A stretch of DNA of 64,000 nucleotides from Arthrobacter sp. MMS18-M83 (GTDB taxonomy: Bacteria; Actinomycetota; Actinomycetes; Actinomycetales; Micrococcaceae). Every line of letters starts with the position of its first letter. Positions within the stretch are counted from its first letter, which is position 1. Made by a program: the position numbers and the translations under genes. The notes under the pieces are model-generated. The model was given only the letters and a program-made list of their open reading frames with translations. It was not told the DNA's origin and searched no databases. Below are positions 46,422 through 55,884 of this stretch, in pieces. The stretch spans positions 4,650,001-4,714,000 of the forward strand of contig NZ_CP113343.1 in NCBI RefSeq assembly GCF_026683955.1. The letters are read 5' to 3'.

Positions 46422-47552
46422 CTACAGGTTACCGAGCTTGTCCCGCAGCTTCGCGAACATACCGCCGCTCGCTACGAGCTTGCCCTCGGTGAACTGCTCA
46501 CCGCGCAACTTGGCAAGTTGGCGGAGCAAATCCTCCTGCGCGGCGTCGATCTTTCCGGGCGTCTCAACGTGCAGGTGTACCTTGAGGTCTCCCCGGCCGT
46601 ATCCGCGGAGATGGGTGACACCCAGTCCGCGCAAGGTGATGACTTCGCCGGCCTGGGTGCCGGCCTTGACGTCGATCTCCTGGGGGCCGTCGAACGTATC
46701 CAGCTGCAGCTCGGTTCCCAGCGCGGCGGCCGTCATGGGAACGCTCAGGGTCGCGTGAAGGTCGTCGCCCTCGCGTATGTAGGTGGAATCGGCGTTGACC
46801 CGGATCTCCACGTAGAGATCGCCTGAAGGTCCGCCGGCCGGCCCTGCTTCGCCCTGGGACGACAGCTGGATGCGCGTTCCGGTCGCCACGCCGCCAGGCA
46901 CTTTGACGGTCAGCGAACGGCGGCTGCGGATGCGGCCCTGGCCGCTGCACTCATTGCACGGATCCTTGATGATCGATCCGAAACCTTCACATGAACCACA
47001 CGGCGCGGAAGTCATGACCTGGCCGAGGATGGAGCGGACTGCGCGCTGGACCTGACCCGAGCCGCCACAGATGTCGCAGCGCTCCGGGTGGGTTCCCGCT
47101 CGGCAGCATGAGCCTTCGCACGTGGGGCAGACGACCGCTGTATCCACTTCAAGCTTCTTGTTGACGCCGAAGACGGCCTCGCGCAAATCGATGCGGACAC
47201 TGATCAACGCGTCCTGGCCGCGGCGCATACGTGATGCCGGCCCCTGCATGCCACCGCCACCCCCGCCGAAGAAGGTATCGAAGATGTCCTGGAACGCGAA
47301 TCCCTGGCCCGCGTAACCGCCACCGAAGCCGTTGTCGGTGCCGTTCTCGTTGCCCGTGGCGTCATACACACGGCGCTTCTGGGGGTCGGAAAGGACCTCG
47401 TAGGCGTGGGTCACGGCTTTGAATTCCTCGGCGGCGCCTTCTCCGGGGTTCACATCGGGATGCAGCTTACGTGCGAGCTTGCGATAGGCCTTCTTGATCT
47501 CCTCGCCGGTTGCTTCCGGTGAGACGCCCAGAACGTCATAGTGGCTGCTCAA
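46422..47552 (-). CDS. dnaJ: chaperone DnaJ (type I Hsp40)
   Basis: A 376-residue co-chaperone for DnaK. J domain at 1-70 with HPD; a Gly/Phe-rich region ([26 protein letters not shown]); four zinc repeats [32 protein letters not shown]; then the substrate-binding C-terminal domain. The first repeat ends GSC instead of the usual GxG. The start is TTG 47552, with GGAAGAG upstream. It is co-directional with hrcA 60 bases ahead, so likely part of the HrcA/CIRCE heat-shock unit. Confidence 0.95.
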   Translation of the reverse strand: MSSHYDVLGVSPEATGEEIKKAYRKLARKLHPDVNPGEGAAEEFKAVTHAYEVLSDPQKRRVYDATGNENGTDNGFGGGYAGQGFAFQDIFDTFFGGGGGGMQGPASRMRRGQDALISVRIDLREAVFGVNKKLEVDTAVVCPTCEGSCCRAGTHPERCDICGGSGQVQRAVRSILGQVMTSAPCGSCEGFGSIIKDPCNECSGQGRIRSRRSLTVKVPGGVATGTRIQLSSQGEAGPAGGPSGDLYVEIRVNADSTYIREGDDLHATLSVPMTAAALGTELQLDTFDGPQEIDVKAGTQAGEVITLRGLGVTHLRGYGRGDLKVHLHVETPGKIDAAQEDLLRQLAKLRGEQFTEGKLVASGGMFAKLRDKLGNL

Positions 47553-47612
47553 AGTCGGTATCTCTTCCTTGTTGTACTGCGTTTCTTGCGAGACGGTTTC
47601 TGGCCGGAGCTG

Positions 47613-48626
47613 TCAGCCGCCCAGAATGCGGGAAAGGTAGCGTGCGACGGCGCGGACGGCCGCCATGGTGTTGGGATAGTCCATCCGGGTAGGACCAAGA
47701 ATGCCGATCTTGGCACTGCTGCCCGGACCATAGCCGGTGGCGACCACCGACGCTTCGGAGAGCCCGTCGTAGGGGTTCTCGCGGCCGATGCTCACGGTGA
47801 CTCCCCGAGGGTCTTCTGCCATGTCCGAGAGCAAGCGCAACATGACCACCTGTTCCTCGAGAGCCTCCAGAACCGGCCCGATGCTGAGCGGGAAATCCAC
47901 GTTGGAGCGGGCCAGGTTCGCTGTGCCTGCCATGACCATGCGCTCGTCCCGGCTTCTGTCGGCCAGCCTCTCGAGACCATGGGCGAGGACACCGGCAAGG
48001 CCTCGAAGCGCTGGTGGGCAGAGGGCAACCACGGACGGCAGGACCTGCGGCATGAGGTCAAGCTGCGAGCCGGCAATGCTCCCAAGGAAACGTGCGCGCA
48101 AGGCCATCACATCTTCGTCCGTGGCATCGGCCCCTGCGTGCACCACGCCCTGTTCCACTTTGCCGGTATCGGCGATAAGCACTACCAAGACCTGGCGCGG
48201 TGCCAGCAGCACAAACTCAATGTGACGCACGCGGGCGCGGCTAAGGTGCGGGTACTGCACGACGGCGACCTGGTTGGTCAGTTGGGACAGGAGCCGAACG
48301 GTGCGCTCAAGGATGTCCTCGACGTCGTCGGGTCCCTCAAGCAGCGAGTGGATGGCCCGGCGCTCGGCGGCTGAAAGCGGTTTGACCTGGGAAATACGGT
48401 CGACGAACAGGCGGTAGCCCTTGTCCGTGGGGATTCGGCCGGCACTGGTGTGCGGTGCGGCGATGAGTCCTTCTTCTTCCAAAAGGGCCATGTCGTTGCG
48501 GATGGTGGCGCTCGACACTCCCAAATGGTGCCGTTCGACCAAGGCCTTGGATCCGACGGGCTCGCGGGAGTGAACGTAGTCCTCCACGATGGCGCGCAAC
48601 ACTTCAAGCTTGCGTGGTTCGCTCAC
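47613..48626 (-). CDS. hrcA: heat-inducible transcription repressor HrcA
   Basis: A 337-residue repressor of class I heat-shock genes. The N-terminal winged helix (SEPRKLEVLRAIVEDYVHSREPVGSKALVE) and the following VSSATIRNDMALLEEEGL are characteristic, as is HTSAGRIPTDKGYRLFVD. GTG 48626 has GGAGGTGG upstream; the frame is open to 48689 but a CIRCE operator lies there. Autoregulation is expected through that operator. Confidence 0.95.
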   Translation of the reverse strand: MSEPRKLEVLRAIVEDYVHSREPVGSKALVERHHLGVSSATIRNDMALLEEEGLIAAPHTSAGRIPTDKGYRLFVDRISQVKPLSAAERRAIHSLLEGPDDVEDILERTVRLLSQLTNQVAVVQYPHLSRARVRHIEFVLLAPRQVLVVLIADTGKVEQGVVHAGADATDEDVMALRARFLGSIAGSQLDLMPQVLPSVVALCPPALRGLAGVLAHGLERLADRSRDERMVMAGTANLARSNVDFPLSIGPVLEALEEQVVMLRLLSDMAEDPRGVTVSIGRENPYDGLSEASVVATGYGPGSSAKIGILGPTRMDYPNTMAAVRAVARYLSRILGG

Positions 48627-48689
48627 TGCCCACCTCCATTCAACAGCCAGTGCTGAACAGTTACTACTCAGCGACCTGATATTCAACAA

Positions 48690-48716
48690 TTAGCACTCAA
48701 CATGCCCAAGTGCTAA
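48690..48716. promoter_or_regulatory. CIRCE operator
   Basis: TTAGCACTC, 9-base spacer, AAGTGCTAA. It matches the HrcA-binding CIRCE consensus TTAGCACTC-N9-GAGTGCTAA except one base of the second arm. It lies 64 bases before hrcA and between hrcA and the divergent DUF3097 gene, so HrcA may regulate both. Confidence 0.9.
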
Positions 48717-48832
48717 CAAGTCTAGTATGAGCCACCACGTTGTTAGCATTGGTACCGCTCGCGGCGAACATGATTCCCGCGCGGTCCGGCGGAACGTCCA
48801 GGGCCGTCATTGATCCCCTAGCGCAAAGTGGT

Positions 48833-49699
48833 GTGAAGACAGTGTCTTACAACAATTGGGGCCCGCAAGACCTCTCCTCGCCTGCCAAGCGGCAACTGCC
48901 TGAGGTGCCCGTTGAACGCGGAATGGTCCTCGAGGACGTACAGTCCGGTTGGGTCGGGGCTGTGACCAGGGTCGAAAAGGCCGGCGGCATCCACATTGTG
49001 GTGCTGGAGGACCGCCGGGGAAAGAACAAGTCGTTCCGGCTCGGCTTCGGATTCCTCCTCGACGGACAACCGGTGAAACTTCTGCCGCCGGCGCCACGCG
49101 CCGCCTCCGGAGCGGTTGTCGGGCAAGCGGGCAGGACTGCTTCGGGATCCGTCCGGGTGGCCGGCCAAAGAGCGCAAGTCGCCAAGGCAAGCCGGATCTG
49201 GGTGGAAGGAAAACACGACGCCGAACTCGTGGAGAAGGTCTGGGGAGATGACCTTCGGGTGGAGGGAATCGTCGTCGAACCCTTGCATGGCGTTGACGAT
49301 CTTAAAGCAGCGATTGCCGAGTTCTCTCCCGGCCCGGGCCGCAGGCTCGGAGTCCTGGTGGACCACCTGGTGCCGGATTCGAAAGAGTCGCGGATTGCCG
49401 CCGATGCCATGACACTGCCTGGCGCCGCAGGAAACGTCCTGATAGTGGGCCACCCCTATGTGGACGTCTGGCAGGCCATCCGCCCCAAGGTTCTGGGGAT
49501 CGAGCAATGGCCCACGATCGCCCGCGGGACCGATTGGAAGAGCGGCATCTTGAAGTCGTTCGGTTGGCCGCATGAGACAGCCGAGGACGTCGGGCTAGGC
49601 TGGCAGAAGCTTCTCGGCGCCGTCCACAGCTACGCGGACTTGGAGGCCTCCCTGCTGGGACGGGTGGAGGAAGTGATCGATTTCCTGACCGTACCGTGA
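48833..49699 (+). CDS. DUF3097 protein
   Basis: A 288-residue actinobacterial protein of the DUF3097 family, unknown function. Characteristic parts are VPVERGMVLEDVQSGWVGAV, RGKNKSFRLGFGFLLDGQPV, and a C-terminal toprim-like half with VEGKHDAELVEKVWGDDLRVEGIVVEPL and VLVDHLVPDSKESRIA. The toprim-like Glu and Asp residues suggest nucleic-acid or nucleotide handling. The start is uncertain: GTG 48833 is near the usual family start, and the frame is open to TTG 48740 and ATG 48770. Confidence 0.85.
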   Translation: MKTVSYNNWGPQDLSSPAKRQLPEVPVERGMVLEDVQSGWVGAVTRVEKAGGIHIVVLEDRRGKNKSFRLGFGFLLDGQPVKLLPPAPRAASGAVVGQAGRTASGSVRVAGQRAQVAKASRIWVEGKHDAELVEKVWGDDLRVEGIVVEPLHGVDDLKAAIAEFSPGPGRRLGVLVDHLVPDSKESRIAADAMTLPGAAGNVLIVGHPYVDVWQAIRPKVLGIEQWPTIARGTDWKSGILKSFGWPHETAEDVGLGWQKLLGAVHSYADLEASLLGRVEEVIDFLTVP

Positions 49700-49846
49700 C
49701 GGCTCCTTGCAGCTTTCGGTTCGCTTCAGCAGCGGCCCCGGTGCGGTTCCCGCGCCCAGGGTCCGGGAGTTGGTCCACTGATCGCCTGCCGAGCAAGTAT
49801 TCTGGGACAGCAACACTGCACCGATAGATACTCAAAGGAAGAAACT

Positions 49847-50260
49847 GTGGCAGACAACGCTCCTGACGATGGGGACGGCGCCTCGGGCCAGTCCCAGTAC
49901 CACGGCGTTCCTGCCAATGCGCTGCCCTTGACGGCCTCCGAAGACCGTCAATGGGCCACCCTGGCGCACTTCGGCGGGATCCTTGGTTGTGTGCCCTCGC
50001 TCCTGATCTACCTGATTTTCCGCGAACGTGGCCCCTTCACGGCACAGGAATCCAAAGAGGCGCTGAACTTCACTTTGCCTCCAACGATTGCCGCAGTGCT
50101 CGCCAACATTCTGGTCTTGCTCCCGGTGGTTGGAAACTTGTTCGCAGTCCTGGCCACGGCAATCTGGGTCGCTGTGACGTGCTTCTCCGTGTCTGCCGGC
50201 ATCCGCGTCAACCACGGGCAGCCGCACCGCTACCGCTTCAACCTGCGCTGGATCAAGTAG
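49847..50260 (+). CDS. DUF4870 membrane protein
   Basis: A 137-residue protein with a polar N-terminus and the DUF4870 core: WATLAHFGGILGCVPSLLIYLIFRE, ESKEALNFTLPPTIAAVLANIL, and FAVLATAIWVAVTCFSVSAGI. Three or four transmembrane helices. Function unknown. GTG 49847 follows AAAGGAAG. Confidence 0.87.
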   Translation: MADNAPDDGDGASGQSQYHGVPANALPLTASEDRQWATLAHFGGILGCVPSLLIYLIFRERGPFTAQESKEALNFTLPPTIAAVLANILVLLPVVGNLFAVLATAIWVAVTCFSVSAGIRVNHGQPHRYRFNLRWIK

Positions 50261-50325
50261 CGCTGTTTCCCGGCGCACTAGTGCTTGCGCCCGTGCCCGC
50301 GCCAGCTTGTGCTCGCGCCGGCGGG

Positions 50326-51555
50326 CTACTCCGGGAGGATGCGGCGCACCACGGCGTCGGCCAGTAGCCGCCCCTTGAGCGTCAAAATCAGCCGCCCTTG
50401 GAAGGCCGCCGCAGGCTCCACCAGGCCATCGGCAATGAGGCCGGCCACGGCATGGCGGCCCACCTTGTCGAGGGCGTCTACCTGGAGCCCCGTGCCGAGG
50501 CGCGCCTCCAGCATGATGCGTTCCACTTCCCGGGTTCCGGCGTCGAGGGTTTCGCGCCCAGCGGCAGGAGAGACGCCCAGACCGAGCCTGTTTGCGTAAG
50601 CGGTGGGGTGTTTGACGTTCCACCAGCGGACACCGCCCATGTGGGAATGCGCGCCGGGTCCGATGCCCCACCAATCGTCTCCCCGCCAGTATGCAAGGTT
50701 GTGTTTGCATGCCTGTTGGGGTGTGCGGGACCAGTTGCTGACCTCGTACCAGTCGAGCCCGGCGGCGCTGATCAGCTGATCGGCGAGTTCGTATTTGGCG
50801 GCGTGGTCGTCGTCGTCGATTCCGGGTACTTCCCCGCGCCGGATCTGGGCAGCCAGCTTGGTGCCTTCCTCCACGATCAACGCGTAGGCGCTGATGTGGT
50901 CCGGTTCGTAGGACAAGGCAGTCTCAAGGGAAGTCTGCCAATCGGCCATCGACTCGCCTGGAGTGCCGTAGATCAGGTCGAGGCTCACGGCAAGGCCGGC
51001 GTCGCGCGCCCATTGAACCACTAACGGGACCCTGCTGGGCGTGTGGGTACGGTCCAGAACCTTGAGGACGTGCGGGACTGCTGACTGCATGCCGAAGGAG
51101 ACCCGTGTGAAGCCCGCGTCGGCCAGCAGCTGGAGCGACTCGGGAGTCACCGAGTCCGGGTTCGCTTCAGTGGTGACTTCGGCTCCGGTTTCCAGCCCCC
51201 AGTGCCCGACGGCGGCCGTCAGGATGCGTGCCAGGTCTTCAGCGGGCAGCAGGGTCGGCGTGCCTCCGCCGAAGAACACCGTGCTCAAGGGCCGATGCGG
51301 CAGTCCGGACGCGCCCATGGCCTTGACTGCGAAGTCAATTTCCGAAATCGCACTCGATGCGTACGCGTCCTGGGATGCGCCGCCCCCAAGCTCGGTGGCG
51401 GTATAGGTGTTGAAGTCGCAGTATCCGCAGCGCACGGCACAGAAAGGTATATGGACGTACAGTCCAAACTTGCGTGACTCGACACCGTCAAGCACCTGCG
51501 GCGGCAGGAGGCCGTCCGCAGGTGCGGGATCTCCGAGGGGAAGGACGCTAGGCAC
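50326..51555 (-). CDS. hemW: HemW, radical-SAM heme chaperone
   Basis: A 409-residue radical SAM protein of the coproporphyrinogen III oxidase-like family. The cluster motif is CAVRCGYC (CxxxCxxC). FGGGTPTLLPAEDL and NPDSVTPESLQLLADAGFTRVSFGMQS are family signatures, and the HemN C-terminal domain is present. HemW binds heme and delivers it to hemoproteins, relevant in a strain with bc1-aa3 oxidase. It lacks the Cys of true HemN at the start of the motif, so it is the chaperone, not the oxidase. GTG 51555, 49 bases after lepA. Confidence 0.9.
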   Translation of the reverse strand: MPSVLPLGDPAPADGLLPPQVLDGVESRKFGLYVHIPFCAVRCGYCDFNTYTATELGGGASQDAYASSAISEIDFAVKAMGASGLPHRPLSTVFFGGGTPTLLPAEDLARILTAAVGHWGLETGAEVTTEANPDSVTPESLQLLADAGFTRVSFGMQSAVPHVLKVLDRTHTPSRVPLVVQWARDAGLAVSLDLIYGTPGESMADWQTSLETALSYEPDHISAYALIVEEGTKLAAQIRRGEVPGIDDDDHAAKYELADQLISAAGLDWYEVSNWSRTPQQACKHNLAYWRGDDWWGIGPGAHSHMGGVRWWNVKHPTAYANRLGLGVSPAAGRETLDAGTREVERIMLEARLGTGLQVDALDKVGRHAVAGLIADGLVEPAAAFQGRLILTLKGRLLADAVVRRILPE

Positions 51556-51603
51556 AGGATCCCCCGCGTGCCTGTCCCGCAGTGTGTTGGGCGAACAGCC
51601 CCA

Positions 51604-53457
51604 TTACTTCTTGGCCTTGTCCTTGGATTCGTCGGTGGTAAGGGCTGCGATGAACGCTTCCTGTGGAACCTCCACACGGCCCACCATCTTCATGCGCTTC
51701 TTGCCTTCCTTCTGCTTTTCCAGAAGTTTGCGCTTACGGGTGATGTCACCGCCGTAGCATTTGGCAAGGACGTCCTTACGGATGGCGCGGATGCTTTCGC
51801 GGGCAATGATGCGCGAGCCGATGGCAGCCTGGATGGGCACCTCGAACTGCTGGCGCGGAATGAGCTCGCGAAGCTTGCCGGTCATCATGACCCCGTAGGC
51901 GTAGGCCTTGTCACGGTGGGTGATGGCGCTGAAGGCGTCAACCTGCTCGCCTTGGAGCATGATGTCAACTTTGACCAGATCGGCAACTTGCTCGCCGTCG
52001 GCCTTCCAGTCCAACGAACCGTAGCCACGGGTCTTGGACTTAAGGATGTCGAAGAAGTCGAAGACAATTTCGGCAAGCGGCAAGCGGTATCGGATCTCTA
52101 CACGGTCCTCGGAGAGGTAGTCCATGCCGCCCATGACCCCACGGCGGCTCTGGCACAATTCCATGATGGCGCCGACAAATTCATTGGGCGCCAGGATGGT
52201 GGCGGACACCATCGGCTCACGGACCTCCGAGATCTTGCCCGTGGGGTATTCGCTGGGGTTGGTGACGTGAAGGACACGCTTGTCCTCCAGCGTGACCTCA
52301 TACTCCACGTTCGGAGCGGTCGAGATGAGGTCGAGGTTGTACTCGCGCTCGAGGCGCTCACGGGTGATTTCGAGGTGCAGCAGGCCCAGGAATCCCACGC
52401 GGAAACCGAAGCCGAGCGCGGCCGAGGTCTCCGGTTCATAGACGAGTGCGGCGTCGTTGAGCATCAGCTTCTCGAGGGCATCCCGGAGCACCGGATAGTC
52501 CGTGCCGTCCAGGGGATACAGGCCCGAGAAGACCATGGGTTTGGCATCGGCATAACCGGCCAGGGATTGCGCAGCGGGCTTGGCCAGGTTGGTCACGGTG
52601 TCGCCCACCTTCGACTGGCGGACGTCCTTTACACCGGTGATCAGGTAGCCGACCTCGCCGACGCCCAGTCCCTTGGAGGGAGTGGGTTCCGGCGAGCTGA
52701 CCCCGATTTCCAGCAGTTCGTGGGTGGCACGGGTGGACATCATCTGGATCCGCTCGCGCGGGTGCAGCATGCCGTCCACCACGCGGACATAGGTGACCAC
52801 GCCGCGATACGTGTCATACACGGAATCGAAAATCATGGCGCGCGCCGGGGCGTTGGGGTCGCCAACGGGTGCAGGTAGATCGCGGACGATCTTGTCCAGG
52901 AGGGCCTCCACGCCGGCGCCGGTCTTGCCGGACACGCGCAGCACGTCCTCGGGGTCGCCGCCGATCAGGTTGGCGAGTTCCGCCGCGTACTTTTCGGGCT
53001 GGGCGGCCGGGAGGTCGATCTTGTTGAGCACCGGAATGATGGTGAGGTTGTTTTCCATCGCCAAGTAGAGGTTGGCCAGGGTCTGGGCTTCGATGCCCTG
53101 CGCCGCGTCGACCAGGAGAACCGCGCCTTCACAGGCCGCGAGGGAGCGGGAGACCTCATACGTGAAGTCAACGTGGCCAGGGGTATCGATCATGTTCAAG
53201 GCGTAGCTGGTGCCGTCAAGTTCCCAGGGCATGCGGACAGCCTGGGACTTGATGGTGATGCCACGCTCGCGCTCGATATCCATACGGTCCAGATATTGGG
53301 CCTTCATGTCGCGGGATTTAACGACGCCGGTGTACTGCAACATGCGGTCGGCCAAGGTGGATTTACCGTGGTCGATGTGGGCGATGATGCAGAAGTTCCG
53401 GATGATGGCCGGATCTGTCGCGGCGGGCACCGGTGCGGTGCGGGCCATGGGAGACAC
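51604..53457 (-). CDS. lepA: elongation factor 4 (LepA)
   Basis: A 617-residue translational GTPase acting on stalled or initiating ribosomes. G1 [14 protein letters not shown]2 in RERGIT, G3 DTPGHVDF, G4 NKIDLPAA, and the C-terminal LepA domain with [28 protein letters not shown] 53457 has AAGGAC upstream; ATG 53448 is an alternative. Likely co-transcribed with hemW. Confidence 0.96.
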   Translation of the reverse strand: MSPMARTAPVPAATDPAIIRNFCIIAHIDHGKSTLADRMLQYTGVVKSRDMKAQYLDRMDIERERGITIKSQAVRMPWELDGTSYALNMIDTPGHVDFTYEVSRSLAACEGAVLLVDAAQGIEAQTLANLYLAMENNLTIIPVLNKIDLPAAQPEKYAAELANLIGGDPEDVLRVSGKTGAGVEALLDKIVRDLPAPVGDPNAPARAMIFDSVYDTYRGVVTYVRVVDGMLHPRERIQMMSTRATHELLEIGVSSPEPTPSKGLGVGEVGYLITGVKDVRQSKVGDTVTNLAKPAAQSLAGYADAKPMVFSGLYPLDGTDYPVLRDALEKLMLNDAALVYEPETSAALGFGFRVGFLGLLHLEITRERLEREYNLDLISTAPNVEYEVTLEDKRVLHVTNPSEYPTGKISEVREPMVSATILAPNEFVGAIMELCQSRRGVMGGMDYLSEDRVEIRYRLPLAEIVFDFFDILKSKTRGYGSLDWKADGEQVADLVKVDIMLQGEQVDAFSAITHRDKAYAYGVMMTGKLRELIPRQQFEVPIQAAIGSRIIARESIRAIRKDVLAKCYGGDITRKRKLLEKQKEGKKRMKMVGRVEVPQEAFIAALTTDESKDKAKK

Positions 53458-53624
53458 GCAGGGTCCTTACTGTTGACACTCACACGGCCGAACCCCGGAC
53501 TGATCTGGACCAATCCGGCCGATGCCGCATATCTGAACTTATAGTCTCCCATGAACAAGACGCCGGTTGTGCACTTCGATCAGCCGCCGTTGCGTTGCGG
53601 GCGACGCAGGATGTCAATGGAAAG

Positions 53625-53630
53625 TACGGT
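53625..53630 (+). promoter_or_regulatory. -10 box of a leaderless promoter for the MazF/PemK-like gene
   Basis: TACGGT, 6 bases, then ATG 53637; no Shine-Dalgarno. Confidence 0.4.
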
Positions 53631-53636
53631 GGTCCC

Positions 53637-54203
53637 ATGGCATCGGACACACATTTGCTTGGCAGGCTCCTCAAAGGCTCCCTGGGCTACCTTCGACGGA
53701 TCGTCGGAGCACCCGCCGGTAGAGAGCCCCGCCAGCCACCGAAAAGCCGGGCGTCGGCGGCGAACCGCCCCCGGAACGCGGCGGCCGGCGTCGGGCAGCT
53801 TTCCCGGCCCTATCCGGGGGACTTCCGGGGCAAGGTCTCTCCGCGGTACTCCCCCAACCCTGATGGCAAACCGGATCCCGGAGAGATCGTGTGGTCGTGG
53901 GTCCCCTACGAAGAGGACTATTCCGAGGGGAAGGATCGGCCGGTCCTTTTGATAGGGCACGACGGCATGTGGCTGCTGGGGCTGATGTTGACCAGCAAAG
54001 ACCACGACAATGGCCGCCGCTCAGGTGACTACGTGGACATCGGGACCGGCGCCTGGGACCCCAGAGGCCGGCCCAGTGAGGTCAAGGTTGACAGGGTGGT
54101 ACGCATCAATCCCGCGGACGTCCGGCGTGAGGGCGCCGTCCTGGACAAACGCACCTTCCAGCTGGTGGCCCGGCGACTGGGTGGGCAACACGACTCGGCG
54201 TAG
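53637..54203 (+). CDS. MazF/PemK-fold protein with N-terminal extension
   Basis: A 188-residue protein. The C-terminal 120 residues fit the CcdB/PemK barrel: PGEIVWSWVPYEEDYSEGKDRPVLLIGHDG, LMLTSKDHD, WDPRGRPSEVKVDRVVRINPADVRREGAVLDKRTF. The first 70 residues are a basic, low-complexity extension. The start MASDTHLLG follows the leaderless -10; a longer frame exists to 53433. No antitoxin gene is adjacent, so the protein may not be a toxin. It is divergent from lepA. Confidence 0.75.
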   Translation: MASDTHLLGRLLKGSLGYLRRIVGAPAGREPRQPPKSRASAANRPRNAAAGVGQLSRPYPGDFRGKVSPRYSPNPDGKPDPGEIVWSWVPYEEDYSEGKDRPVLLIGHDGMWLLGLMLTSKDHDNGRRSGDYVDIGTGAWDPRGRPSEVKVDRVVRINPADVRREGAVLDKRTFQLVARRLGGQHDSA

Positions 54204-54372
54204 ACGGCAAATCCCCGGAAAAGCGCAGAGTCTGATAATATTTATGGCTGTGTGTCCGTGCAGGTCGACGGCCACTCATGGTTGGCTGCCATAGGCATCC
54301 CCACGCCGCTCAGTCGATGGCCAACCTGAAAACCCTCTAGACCATTTCCGCATTAAAAGAGAGTTCACACAC
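54204..54372 (+). other. rpsT upstream region
   Basis: No coding sequence. GATAAT at about 54234-54239 is a possible -10. The roughly 130-base leader could form structure for S20 autoregulation, but I see no defined motif. Confidence 0.4.
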
Positions 54373-54633
54373 GTGGCTAATATCAAGTCCCAGAAGAAGC
54401 GCATCCTCACCAACGAGAAGGCTCGCCTGCGTAACAACGCTGTCAAGTCTGAGCTGAAGACGGCCATCCGCGCCGTTGCCACCGCCGTTGAGTCCACGGA
54501 CAAGGATGCCGCTGCAAAGGCTCTTGTTGCTGCCAGCCGTAAGCTGGATAAGGCTGTCAGCAAGGGCGTTATTCACAAGAATAACGCTGCAAACCGCAAG
54601 TCGGCGATCTCCAAAAAGGTCAACGCACTCTAA
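54373..54633 (+). CDS. rpsT: 30S ribosomal protein S20
   Basis: An 86-residue S20: [66 protein letters not shown] 54373 with AAAGAGAG upstream. Basic helical protein binding the 5' domain of 16S rRNA. Codons are strongly biased, as expected for a highly expressed gene. Monocistronic with a terminator after it. Confidence 0.97.
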   Translation: MANIKSQKKRILTNEKARLRNNAVKSELKTAIRAVATAVESTDKDAAAKALVAASRKLDKAVSKGVIHKNNAANRKSAISKKVNAL

Positions 54634-54661
54634 GGTTTATCCAGTTCGACTGAGCTGAACG

Positions 54662-54692
54662 TGAGGCCGGCGCCCAATGGGTGCCGGCCTCA
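54662..54692 (+). terminator. terminator after rpsT
   Basis: A 14-bp stem with one G-T pair (54662-54675 with 54679-54692) and loop AAT, followed by GTTATTTA. It is 29 bases past the stop. Confidence 0.85.
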
Positions 54693-54839
54693 GTTATTTA
54701 AGCCAGGCACGGATGGGGGTGGAACGGGCCACCTGGCGGTGGCTCCGACTCACGATGCGCAAATGGACTTTCGACCCTCGGATTCCGGCGTCGTCAGGAA
54801 ATGTGCGTGTCGCCTAACAATCTGGGTGTCGCGCGTCGG

Positions 54840-55856
54840 CTACCGGCCCCGGGCGGAAGCGGCAATGACCGTGACAGCGTGCTCCACCGCGTACACCGGA
54901 TCCCGCGAGAGGCCTTTGACCTGGGCGTCCGCTTCAGCCGTTACCTGGATGGAACGGATCAGGCCTTCAGGAGTCCACCGTCGGACGTCCCGCTGCGCCT
55001 GCTCCACGAGCCAGGGCTGCATGCCAAGCTGCTTGGCGATCTGTGCCGACGAGCCCTGGGCTCCCGCAACCTTGGCGAGGGAGCGGAGTTTCGCGGCAAG
55101 GGCGGCAACCAGCGGCACGGGGTCAACTCCGGTGGCGAGGGCGTGCCGGAGGCTGGACAGGGCCTGCGGTCCGTTGCCGGCCATGGCGGCGTCCGCAACC
55201 TTGAATGCCGTGGCTTCTACACGGCCCCCGTAGTACCGCTCAACGGTGGCTGCGTCCACGGCGGTGGTGGCATCCGCGATGAGCTGGCTGCATGCTGCTG
55301 CGAGCTCCGAGAGGCTGGCACCGACTGCGTTGACGAGGGCCTGGACAGCTTCCGCTTCGATGCGGCGGCCGCCTGCCTTGAATTCCGAGACGACGAATGC
55401 TGTTTTCTCGGCATCCTTTTTCAAAGGCTGGCAATCCGCGACCGGCCATCCGGATGACTTGATGGCGTCCAGAAGCTTCTTGCCCCGTACTCCCCCACCA
55501 TGACGAAGGACCAACACGACGTCATTCTCAGGATGTGTGAGGTAATTCAGCGCATCGGCAAGAAAGGCATCGTTCATGGACTCAAGGCCCTCGATCTCGA
55601 TGAGTTTGGCCTCATCGAACAATGACGGCGTGACAGTCATCGCGAGGGAACCGGACTCGTAGCTTCCCGCGTTGAGTTTGCTGATTTCCACGTCCGGCGC
55701 GGTGGCCCGCACCTGGGAACGGATCCGATCCATTGCACGGATTCCGAGGTACTCCTCAGGGCCGGTGATAAGCACTACAGCGGACGGGGTAACGTCCCGC
55801 CAGCCGATGGCGTTCGCCGCGGAGGCTTTAGCCTTGGTGACCTGGGCAGCAGCCAA
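54840..55856 (-). CDS. holA: DNA polymerase III subunit delta
   Basis: A 338-residue clamp-loader wrench that opens the beta clamp. N-terminal SAVVLITGPEEYLGIRAMDRIR, then a long helical C-terminal domain with AAACSQLIADA and AALAAKLRSLAKVAGA. It is the last gene of comEA-comEC-holA, the usual actinobacterial order. ATG 55856 follows GGAAG. Confidence 0.9.
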   Translation of the reverse strand: MAAAQVTKAKASAANAIGWRDVTPSAVVLITGPEEYLGIRAMDRIRSQVRATAPDVEISKLNAGSYESGSLAMTVTPSLFDEAKLIEIEGLESMNDAFLADALNYLTHPENDVVLVLRHGGGVRGKKLLDAIKSSGWPVADCQPLKKDAEKTAFVVSEFKAGGRRIEAEAVQALVNAVGASLSELAAACSQLIADATTAVDAATVERYYGGRVEATAFKVADAAMAGNGPQALSSLRHALATGVDPVPLVAALAAKLRSLAKVAGAQGSSAQIAKQLGMQPWLVEQAQRDVRRWTPEGLIRSIQVTAEADAQVKGLSRDPVYAVEHAVTVIAASARGR

Positions 55857-55884
55857 TGTTGCTTCCTTCCAGAAGGGATTTTGC

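Noticed and set aside
53637..54203. Calling the MazF/PemK-like protein a toxin of a toxin-antitoxin system.
   Set aside because: No neighbouring antitoxin ORF and the flanks are housekeeping genes.
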